From Candidatus Methanocomedens sp. (GTDB lineage Archaea > Halobacteriota > Methanosarcinia > Methanosarcinales > Methanocomedenaceae), in NCBI GenBank assembly GCA_009649835.1, contig PYCK01000073.1, positions 1-21,297 of the forward strand: a stretch of DNA of 21,297 nucleotides, in the 5' to 3' direction. The position numbers and the translations under genes are program-made. Under the pieces are notes generated by a model. The model ran no database searches. It saw only the letters and a program-made list of their open reading frames with translations, and had not been told where the DNA came from. This document shows, piece after piece, positions 15,779 through 21,297 of this stretch; positions within the stretch are counted from its first letter, which is position 1, and every line of letters starts with the position of its first letter.

Positions 15779-16942
15779 TTATCCTTTGTCACTTATATCC
15801 CCGCTCTTTACACTTGAATTTTCAGGTATGTTGCTTTCAGGCATGGTGCCTTCAGGTTCGGTGCTTTCAGGCATGATGCTTTCAGGTTCGGTGCCTTCAG
15901 GTATGTTGCTTTCAGGTTTGGTGCTTCCAGCCAGCTTTTCTTTCTGGATTTGTTTCTTCTTCCTGTAATAGCTAAGAGGATGACCAATAGTCCTGCATAT
16001 TTCATCTTTATTGTAACAGTTGCCGTAAGTGATCATGGTTGTGCACGATGGTGGTTTGTAGGAAGTGCCTGTAGAGCCCGCAATATGATCTACCTGGTAG
16101 TGCGTCATCTCCTCATTGAAATCAGGTGAGACATTGAACATTTGTACTACCTGGTCCACAGACAGGCCGATGTTCAGCAAAAAGGATGTCAGGGCAAACC
16201 TGGCTGAATGTGCAAGGTTGACGCCGCCCTGGGCACTGGAAAGGAGATGTACGATACATGGAGGGAAATCCCCTGGCTCAACTTCGCCAAAACCCTCCTC
16301 ATCAAACTCCTTCTTGATCTCTTCCAGGCAGGTCTTGATCTCTTTGATATCATCAGCCATAGCCTGGCAGAACATATCGGGCACATCCAGTGGCAGTGCT
16401 TTTATGATGCGGGCCCTGATGGCCTCCTGCAGCAGTCTGGCATACTGTTCCTTTGTGATGTTCACATATCCCGATTCCAGCCTGCGGTTCACCAGCTTCC
16501 ATTTCAGTGCCCGCATTCCTGCAGCTCCCCTGATATAATCTGTAAAATGTATCTTAAAGCCTTTTTCGGCAATACTGGCATTGATGTTGAAATCCTGGCC
16601 GATCTCGGTCAGTATGTTATCATCTTCCTTTTCCAGCTTGGAATTTGCAAACTTTGCCTCTGCAAGAGCATACCGCCTGACCAGGAAAGCATCATCTATA
16701 CATGAGACAAGTATCCTGGCAATGGGATATGATAACAGTTCAATAAGTTCTGGTATGTTCAGTCCCAGATCTTCTTTTGTGATCTCTCCCTTAATGGCCT
16801 GGACTAACCTTGATTTAGCACGGCTTCTTGCTGTGTCATAACCACGGGAAACAAGGATTTCATCTATAGTGGAATCCATACCTGCAACATATTCTGCTGC
16901 CTTTGTTAAAAATGGATATTCAGATAGTCTTGCTTCATCCAT
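15779..16942 (-). CDS. priL: DNA primase large subunit PriL
   Basis: A 387-residue regulatory subunit of the archaeal/eukaryotic-type primase, which stabilises the catalytic PriS and helps set primer length. Residues 1 to about 200 are the helical N-terminal domain. The C-terminal iron-sulphur domain has the four expected cysteine ligands, C229, C300, C309 and C316, with HPLSYYRKK after the last. Past about residue 338 the protein departs from the family: a low-complexity tail contains seven pentapeptides of the form (S/G)xxPE (about 340-374), encoded by 15-bp tandem repeats. It is immediately downstream of pcn (8-base gap), so clamp and primase are co-expressed. PriS is not in the window. 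Confidence 0.93.
   Translation of the reverse strand: MDEARLSEYPFLTKAAEYVAGMDSTIDEILVSRGYDTARSRAKSRLVQAIKGEITKEDLGLNIPELIELLSYPIARILVSCIDDAFLVRRYALAEAKFANSKLEKEDDNILTEIGQDFNINASIAEKGFKIHFTDYIRGAAGMRALKWKLVNRRLESGYVNITKEQYARLLQEAIRARIIKALPLDVPDMFCQAMADDIKEIKTCLEEIKKEFDEEGFGEVEPGDFPPCIVHLLSSAQGGVNLAHSARFALTSFLLNIGLSVDQVVQMFNVSPDFNEEMTHYQVDHIAGSTGTSYKPPSCTTMITYGNCYNKDEICRTIGHPLSYYRKKKQIQKEKLAGSTKPESNIPEGTEPESIMPESTEPEGTMPESNIPENSSVKSGDISDKG
15821..15925 (-). repeat. Seven-copy 15-bp coding tandem repeat in priL
   Basis: Seven head-to-tail 15-base units, consensus (plus strand) TTCAGGYWYGKTGCY, run without interruption. Units 1 and 6 are identical; the others differ at a few of positions 7-15. 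The period is a multiple of three, so each unit adds five residues to the PriL tail and copy number could change without breaking the frame. Confidence 0.9.
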
Positions 16943-16950
16943 TGCAAATA

Positions 16951-17688
16951 TTAATCAGATTCTATCCTTGGTGCCAGAAGATAATTTACTTCGCCATTCC
17001 CGTCAGCGATCTGGAATTTGATCATTGTTGGGAAATCCTTGCCCAGTTCTATGGTGACCTCATTCGCCTTGCCTGCTGACTTCACCATATCTGAAAGGTA
17101 ATCCAGTGAGAACAATGAACGGGCATCTCCCGGTTCAAGACCAATAAGCTGGTCCTTGGTTATATCAAGCCGCATCCGGTCCGAGTCACCTTCTGCTTCA
17201 AGATAGAATATTTCACCATCTACTCCCATGCACATATGGTCCGATACCTTCTCAGCGGCCTTGACGGCACGTTTCAGGTCATTGCCGGACAGCACAATAC
17301 TGGCAGGAAGATCAAGCTGGGGTACCTTTGGTTCCTTGCGAATAGAAGCAGGGTCAAGCAACGATATCTTGTAGGTCAGGCCGCTCATACCGATCACAAG
17401 TTTGTGGGATTCTTCATCCAGCTCTATTTCCACGATCTCGGCCTTTTCAGCCATGCCCAGGATATCGGTCAACCTTTTCAAGTCCACACCCAGTTCGCCT
17501 TCGGTAGCCGTGAACTCCTCAAAGGCAGCGGATTTCAGGTTAAGGGTGATCATTGCCACATTGGCCGGGTCCACTGCCTTTACAGACATCCCGTCAGGAG
17601 CCAGGTTGATCTTGGCCTCATCAACAATACTTGAAACTGCTTCAATGGTTTCTTTGAGTTTTTCAGATTCTATAACTGCCTTGAACAT
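16951..17688 (-). CDS. pcn: DNA polymerase sliding clamp (PCNA)
   Basis: A 245-residue archaeal PCNA, the homotrimeric ring that tethers polymerase, ligase and Fen1 to DNA. Two topologically similar halves are visible. The N-terminal half has LKETIEAVSSIVDEA and SVKAVDPANVAMI, the interdomain region LDPASIRKEPKVPQLDLPA at about 130-148, and the second half has the LFSLDYLSDMVKSA motif and ends in the MIKFQIADGNGEVNYLLAPRIE strand. The ATG at 17688 is preceded by GGAGG at six bases. It leads a two-gene unit with priL. A TATA-like element lies about 90 bases upstream. Confidence 0.97.
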   Translation of the reverse strand: MFKAVIESEKLKETIEAVSSIVDEAKINLAPDGMSVKAVDPANVAMITLNLKSAAFEEFTATEGELGVDLKRLTDILGMAEKAEIVEIELDEESHKLVIGMSGLTYKISLLDPASIRKEPKVPQLDLPASIVLSGNDLKRAVKAAEKVSDHMCMGVDGEIFYLEAEGDSDRMRLDITKDQLIGLEPGDARSLFSLDYLSDMVKSAGKANEVTIELGKDFPTMIKFQIADGNGEVNYLLAPRIESD

Positions 17689-18018
17689 TTACTGCCTCCA
17701 TCTTATGAGGGGAATATATGATAGCGATATTTCATGACCATATGCGATTATGAGTTATAAGAATTTCTAAATTATTTAAGTCAATTGAGAATTTTGCTTA
17801 ACCTTGTTTTGTTATCTCTTTGCGTATAGAGATAATCCAATCAGCTCCATTATTCAGCACTTCTGATAGAGATTGCTCACATCATCAAGCTCACTGGCCT
17901 GAAATAACATCATATGAATTTGTAGCCCAGGGTTAGTTCAACTGGACATCAACAAAACTCCAGCCATTTCCCAGAATACCATTATTACTCATCCACCCCA
18001 TAACCACCCCGAGAACAC
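17689..18018. other. Divergent intergenic region between pcn and the MATE gene
   Basis: This gene-free stretch of 330 bases lies between genes reading outward on opposite strands, so it should hold both promoters. On the pcn strand CTTAAATAAT (17771-17780) is the better TATA candidate, giving a leader of about 60 bases; an alternative TATATA element at about 17712-17718 would give almost no leader and fits poorly with the GGAGG site. On the plus strand ATTATTA (17981-17987) is a weak candidate for the MATE gene. No RNA gene or long repeat was found. Confidence 0.45.
17771..17780 (-). promoter_or_regulatory. Candidate pcn-priL promoter (TATA box)
   Basis: On the minus strand CTTAAATAAT is flanked 5' by TTGA. 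A start 25-27 bases downstream would give a leader of about 60 bases ending in the GGAGG ribosome-binding site. The choice among several AT-rich stretches is uncertain. Confidence 0.33.
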
Positions 18019-19365
18019 TTGACAACCACCACTAAAAAACCACAACTTATCCACGGACCAGTCGCAAAAACCCTTCTCAACCTGACCATACCCATGATAA
18101 TCGGGATGGTCGGCATTGTAGCATTCAACCTCGTAGACACCTTTTTTGTCGGTCAATTGGGCACACAGGAACTGGCAGCACTAAGTTTCACCTTTCCAAT
18201 TATAATGGTAATCGGCAGCCTGGCAATGGGAATAGGAACCGGAGCCTCAGCCGTCATCTCACAGGCCATTGGCAGGGGCGACCACAACAAAGTACAGCGG
18301 CTCACAACAGACAGCCTTATCCTATCGTTCCTTCTGGTCGCATTCTTTGTAGCCTTCGGGATGCTGACCATCGAGCCCCTGTTCAGGCTCCTCGGTGCAG
18401 AGCCCGAGATAATACCCCTGATAAGGGAATATATGGTCATCTGGTATCCCGGTGTGCTCTTCCTCATAATCCCCATGGTAGGGAATAACGCCATACGAGC
18501 AACAGGCGATACCAAGACCCCCAGCGCCATAATGCTCGTGGCTGTGGTTGTAAATATCATACTCGACCCCCTGTTGATATTCGGGCTTGGTCCCTTCCCC
18601 ATGCTAGGACTCAAAGGGGCAGCCATTGCTACTGTTGTTTCAAGAGCCATTACGCTGGTCGTCGCCCTGTGGGTGCTCTATTATCGTGACAGGATGATGA
18701 CATTTGAACTGCCTGCCCCAAAAGAACTAATCGATTCATGGAAGAGCATCCTGTACATCGGACTGCCCGTTGCCGGGACCAGACTGCTCACTCCCGTTGC
18801 CATGGGTGTTATCTACACTCTGGTGGCATCCTACGGCCATGAAGCAGTGGCGGCTTTTGGTGTGGGTATCCGCATCGAATTCTTTGCCATGGCCGTGGTC
18901 CTTGCCCTGTCAGCGGTCATCGGGCCGTTTGTGGGCCAGAACTGGGGGGCCCGTCGGTTCGATCGGGTGAACCAGGGTGTCAAATACAGTAATGTTTTTT
19001 CACTGGCCTGGGGTGTGGCAATGTTCACCATGCTTGCGTTAGCAGCCCGGCCAATTGCCTCATTGTTCAATGACGACCCACAGGTAATATCAATAATTAT
19101 GCTCTATCTGTGGATCGTCCCTATAGGATATGCGTTATTTGGTGTTTTCCTAATATCGACCATGATCTTGAATGTGTTGAATAAACCGATTCCTGCTGCA
19201 GTCCTCATGGTGATACAGATGTTCGGCCTGTATATCCCACTGGCTTATGCAGGGTCATACCTGTTCGGTCTGACAGGTATATTTGCTGCAATAGTGCTGG
19301 CATATTCATTAAGTGGAATTGCATCTTATTTCGTGCTTAAAAGAATGCTTGCAATCGGGGGCTGA
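18019..19365 (+). CDS. MATE family efflux transporter
   Basis: A 448-residue inner-membrane multidrug/toxin exporter of the MATE family, driven by proton or sodium exchange in characterised members. It has about twelve hydrophobic helices in two homologous halves. The N-terminal half starts with LTIPMIIGMVGIVAFNLVDTFFVGQLG, the family's first helix and loop signature, and GIGTGASAVISQAIGRGD follows. The second half repeats the layout from about residue 240 (GLPVAGTRLLTPVAMGVIYTLVASYG). The only start that keeps the N-terminal cytoplasmic segment is TTG at 18019; no Shine-Dalgarno is visible and the next ATG would cut into the first helix. Substrate cannot be told from sequence. It reads away from pcn and marks the start of the accessory segment. 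Confidence 0.93.
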   Translation: MTTTTKKPQLIHGPVAKTLLNLTIPMIIGMVGIVAFNLVDTFFVGQLGTQELAALSFTFPIIMVIGSLAMGIGTGASAVISQAIGRGDHNKVQRLTTDSLILSFLLVAFFVAFGMLTIEPLFRLLGAEPEIIPLIREYMVIWYPGVLFLIIPMVGNNAIRATGDTKTPSAIMLVAVVVNIILDPLLIFGLGPFPMLGLKGAAIATVVSRAITLVVALWVLYYRDRMMTFELPAPKELIDSWKSILYIGLPVAGTRLLTPVAMGVIYTLVASYGHEAVAAFGVGIRIEFFAMAVVLALSAVIGPFVGQNWGARRFDRVNQGVKYSNVFSLAWGVAMFTMLALAARPIASLFNDDPQVISIIMLYLWIVPIGYALFGVFLISTMILNVLNKPIPAAVLMVIQMFGLYIPLAYAGSYLFGLTGIFAAIVLAYSLSGIASYFVLKRMLAIGG

Positions 19366-19389
19366 ACATCAAAGAGACCGACAGCCATC

Positions 19390-19397
19390 TTTATACT
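19390..19397 (+). promoter_or_regulatory. TATA box for a probable leaderless PIN gene
   Basis: CTTTATAC is centred about 26 bases before the A of the ATG at 19420, the distance at which archaeal transcription normally begins. No ribosome-binding site lies between them, so the transcript should start at or next to the start codon. Confidence 0.5.
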
Positions 19398-19419
19398 GTT
19401 TCAATGTAAATCATATCTC

Positions 19420-20022
19420 ATGCCCCACAGACCCATTGAAAGTGTACTATTCGACACGTCGTTTTTGTTGAACGACTCGCCTGACGTGGATAAAATTATC
19501 AAGATACTGCAAAGGGGCCGGGTGTCATGTTATATTTCCCGCACAATCCAGAGTGAAATGGATAACCTGTATTATGTGGGCAGGATATCCAAACAAAAAT
19601 ACACCAAGGGTCTTGCCAGGTGTAGAAAAGCAAGGGCCAGTCTTCTGGACAGCGAGCGTAACTTTCTGCAAGGTAGCATGACCCGGGAGTGCACGGTGTC
19701 CATGACGCAGGAACACGGCACATCACCCGGGGATGTGCACAATGATTGCAGTATACTCACTTCCAGCCTCTATAATTATATAGACCTGATATTATCAGAG
19801 GATTTCCATTTCACATCAAAGCATACTGACAAGGTAGTCGATTCAGTAATTGATATGACCTGTGAAAGGTTCGATAAATTATGTGGTGGTGACGTCATAC
19901 TGTTGAATAAAGACGGTTTTTTAGCTGCCTACCAAAACGGACAGGTCGACCTTGATGTGGTGGAAGCCATGAAGCAGGATGTGAGGAAGAACTCGAAGGT
20001 GTTGAAACCGGGCAATAAATAA
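19420..20022 (+). CDS. PIN-domain protein (stand-alone, putative RNase)
   Basis: A 200-residue soluble protein with the acidic layout of the PIN nuclease fold: D12 in VLFDTSFLLN, E46 in IQSEMDNL, D109 (or D105) in GDVHNDCSIL, and D128 in LILSEDFHF. These can form a metal-binding site like that of VapC toxins and other PIN ribonucleases. It is longer than a typical VapC (about 130 residues), with an insertion around residues 55-95 rich in Lys and Arg and a C-terminal extension after residue 135. No antitoxin gene adjoins it: the MATE gene ends 54 bases upstream and the next gene starts 136 bases downstream. It may therefore be a processing nuclease rather than a toxin. Its TATA box spacing suggests a leaderless message. 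Fold is fairly sure; substrate is unknown. Confidence 0.72.
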   Translation: MPHRPIESVLFDTSFLLNDSPDVDKIIKILQRGRVSCYISRTIQSEMDNLYYVGRISKQKYTKGLARCRKARASLLDSERNFLQGSMTRECTVSMTQEHGTSPGDVHNDCSILTSSLYNYIDLILSEDFHFTSKHTDKVVDSVIDMTCERFDKLCGGDVILLNKDGFLAAYQNGQVDLDVVEAMKQDVRKNSKVLKPGNK

Positions 20023-20113
20023 TCTGCATTCATTTGGGAACTCAATATGTCTATACCACAATAACACGACCATACCGTAGGATATGAAATAATAAGCGAT
20101 TGCCAGTAAGAAC

Positions 20114-20124
20114 ATATTTAATTA
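20114..20124 (+). promoter_or_regulatory. TATA box of the vapBC-type operon
   Basis: ATATTTAATTA lies about 40 bases before the antitoxin ATG at 20159. A start 25-27 bases downstream leaves a leader of roughly 15 bases containing GATGAGGCG as ribosome-binding site. Confidence 0.45.
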
Positions 20125-20158
20125 AAGGAGTTACAAATAGCATAGATGAGGCGAAATA

Positions 20159-20413
20159 ATGAAAACTATAAATTATACTGCAAAAGTTTTGCCTGATGGC
20201 CATATATCGCTACCTTACAAGATTAAAGAAGCGATGGGTCTTGCAGTTGATAGTGTGGTGAAGATCACATTAGAAAGAGATGTGCAAAAAGAGAATGCAA
20301 TGGAAGCATTTGGTGTCTGGTCCGAAAGAAACGAGATTAAAGGCGGAATAGAATATGTTGATGACATAAGGAGCGGATGGGATAAGAGAACGAAGAGGAT
20401 CGATAATGTATAG
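20159..20413 (+). CDS. vapB: AbrB/MazE-type antitoxin (VapB-like)
   Basis: An 84-residue protein. Residues 1 to about 40 form a swapped-hairpin AbrB-type DNA-binding domain (TAKVLPDGHISLPYKIKEAMGL, then SVVKITLE). The C-terminal half, FGVWSERNEIKGGIEYVDDI and a basic end, is the usual toxin-embracing tail of VapB antitoxins. The ATG is preceded by GAGGCG, and a TATA box lies about 40 bases upstream. It overlaps the downstream PIN toxin gene by eight bases, the classic coupled antitoxin-first arrangement. It should neutralise the toxin and repress its own operon; both are inferred from the family. Confidence 0.85.
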   Translation: MKTINYTAKVLPDGHISLPYKIKEAMGLAVDSVVKITLERDVQKENAMEAFGVWSERNEIKGGIEYVDDIRSGWDKRTKRIDNV

Positions 20414-20807
20414 AACCCGGTTCCTTGTTGACACGGATATCATTATCAATTATCTGAAGGGTAGGGGAAATGCCAGGGATTTTCTTATGAGGATTATTGA
20501 TGAAAGTGCATTAGGGTTCTTTTCGGTTATAACTGAAGCTGAACTGTTATCCGGTTCAAGAAATGCTGACGATGAATGTGCTATTTATTCAATACTGGAT
20601 TGTATGGAAGCGATTGAGGTTGAAAGGAATATCGCCGTCACTGCCGGAAAGTTGAGGCAGAAATATTATGCTGCTTATAGGACTGAACTTCCTGATGCCA
20701 TAATTGCAGCAACGGCCAATGAATATGAACTCATATTGGCTACTGCTAATGAAAAGCATTTTAATATGTTTAAAGAAATTGAAGCTGAATATATAAAAGA
20801 ACTTTGA
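20406..20807 (+). CDS. vapC: PIN-domain toxin (VapC-like ribonuclease)
   Basis: A 133-residue VapC family toxin, normal in length. Active-site acidic residues are D9 and D11 in FLVDTDIIINYL, E44 in VITEAELLSG, and D97 in ELPDAIIAATA. The fourth position is in LATANEKHF (N115/E116), where many VapC have T-x-N or T-x-D before HF. Known relatives cleave specific tRNAs or rRNA; this one's target cannot be predicted. Its ATG overlaps the antitoxin stop region by eight bases (ATGTATAG), so translation is coupled. T-rich stretches (T6 at 20859-20864 and T5 at 20868-20872) follow and probably end the operon. Confidence 0.9.
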   Translation: MYRTRFLVDTDIIINYLKGRGNARDFLMRIIDESALGFFSVITEAELLSGSRNADDECAIYSILDCMEAIEVERNIAVTAGKLRQKYYAAYRTELPDAIIAATANEYELILATANEKHFNMFKEIEAEYIKEL

Positions 20808-20858
20808 GTTCGTGTGAGTCAGTATCAGTACGTTGCTAATTTGGATTTTAAGATTGAG

Positions 20859-20902
20859 TTTTTTATATTTTTAAAGCCAGGAGGTCATTCCTCGCTCTTT
20901 TT
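20859..20902 (+). terminator. Oligo-T tracts after vapC
   Basis: T6, T5 and a further T5 (20898-20902) lie within 45 bases. A small GAGG-TCATT-CCTC inverted repeat at 20881-20893 precedes the last tract. Together they look like redundant archaeal termination signals for the vapBC-type pair. Confidence 0.4.
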
Positions 20903-20905
20903 AGA

Positions 20906-20984
20906 TACCCCTCCACTTCCCGGCTCATTGCCAGCAGATATGACACTTAAGGAACAAAGGTACTATAATGCTAAAAAAAGATAA
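20906..20984 (+). pseudogene. Possible frameshifted relic of a BrnT-type toxin C-terminus
   Basis: Ahead of the CopG-type antitoxin one frame reads SRLIASRY (20918-20941) and a second, starting at the ATG at 20940, reads MTLKEQRYYNAKKR and stops at 20984, overlapping the antitoxin start. Joined, they resemble the end of BrnT toxins (R-I-I-S-A-R, then a KE-R-YY-rich tail), which normally sit directly before their antitoxin with a small overlap. The rest of a 90-residue BrnT is not recognisable in the 160-base gap. The match is short and by eye, so this is tentative. Confidence 0.3.
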
Positions 20985-21231
20985 GAAAATTCCTGACGAA
21001 TTCAAAACATACGAAGAAGCAGCTGAGTTCTGGGAAAGTCACGATAGTACTGAATATCTTGATAGACTGGAAGATGTTGAAATAAAAGTGGATATTCAAA
21101 CGAGACACTATTTAATTGAACTTGATGAAAATAGTGCAAGATTATTGCAGGAGAATGCAAGTAAAAAAGGCATTTCTGCCAGTCATCTTGCCAGTAAATT
21201 AGTTAAAAAAAAGCTTGTTAGTGCAGGGTAG
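20968..21231 (+). CDS. CopG-type antitoxin (BrnT partner family)
   Basis: An 87-residue protein whose N-terminal segment, IPDEFKTYEEAAEFWESHDSTEYLD, is the signature of CopG-type antitoxins (PF12441-like). The C-terminal half, VDIQTRHYLIELDENSARLLQENASKKGISASHLASKLVKKKL, is a ribbon-helix-helix DNA-binding domain. The ATG follows AAAGGT at seven bases. Partners of this family are usually BrnT-type RNases encoded immediately upstream, but only a possible decayed remnant is present. It may be an orphan antitoxin, or may pair with a gene just outside the window. Confidence 0.8.
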   Translation: MLKKDKKIPDEFKTYEEAAEFWESHDSTEYLDRLEDVEIKVDIQTRHYLIELDENSARLLQENASKKGISASHLASKLVKKKLVSAG

Positions 21232-21297
21232 ATGATTTCATTGTTTCGATATGGGATGCAGAGTGCGTCACGTATTTTCTTGCATAAGTCTCAAATA

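Noticed and set aside
15808..16005. Minus-strand alternative frame over the priL repeats reading like pentapeptide-repeat protein (LKAPN, LKATY units)
   Set aside because: Any 15-bp tandem repeat gives a 5-residue repeat in every frame. This frame lacks a start signal and overlaps the true priL C-terminus, so it is a shadow.
1..21297. CRISPR arrays, rRNA genes, inteins in the RNA polymerase genes, and intact insertion sequences
   Set aside because: Looked for and not seen. The polymerase subunits have normal lengths and uninterrupted motifs, and the only tandem repeat is the priL 15-bp array without spacers.

Overview
The window is archaeal, from a methanogen-type euryarchaeon. The largest RNA polymerase subunits are split into B''/B' and A'/A''. 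They sit in the archaeal order rpoH-rpoB2-rpoB1-rpoA1-rpoA2-rpl30e-nusA-rps12-rps7-fusA-tuf-rps10, and a PCNA gene and a eukaryotic-type primase large subunit lie just upstream. The split B subunit is typical of methanogens and their relatives. The EF-2 N-terminus and the other protein sequences look closest to Methanosarcinales/ANME-2-like lineages; that placement is from memory of the families and was not searched.

Layout. (1) 34-1464, plus strand: an archaeal P-loop ATPase with a C-terminal PD-(D/E)XK-like domain. It converges, with a 10-base overlap, on a small minus-strand gene (1455-1913) that looks like a SecB-fold protein. (2) 2035-15405, all minus strand: the transcription/translation super-operon, with tightly coupled stop/start junctions among the RNA polymerase genes. 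It is interrupted by a strong hairpin-plus-oligo-T signal between rps7 and fusA and by oligo-T tracts around rps10. (3) 15438-15544, minus: a tRNA-Lys(UUU) with a 33-base intron, 32 bases ahead of rpoH. (4) 15779-17688, minus: a pcn-priL replication pair. The primase subunit carries an unusual seven-copy pentapeptide tail encoded by a 15-bp tandem repeat. (5) 17689-18018: a divergent intergenic region. (6) 18019-21231, plus strand: an accessory segment with a MATE efflux pump, a stand-alone PIN-domain protein that appears leaderless, an AbrB-type/PIN (VapB-VapC) toxin-antitoxin pair, and a CopG-type antitoxin. The antitoxin's BrnT-like toxin seems to survive only as a frameshifted relic.

How it fits together. 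The core supplies RNA polymerase, the elongation factor NusA, small-subunit proteins S12, S7 and S10, and elongation factors EF-1A and EF-2. pcn/priL supply the sliding clamp and the primase regulatory subunit. The flanks hold transport, ATPase and toxin-antitoxin genes. No CRISPR array, rRNA or intact insertion sequence was seen. The points most worth checking are the tRNA intron and its position ahead of rpoH, the PriL repeat tail, the SecB-like protein, the toxin relic, and the termination and promoter signals that divide the super-operon.
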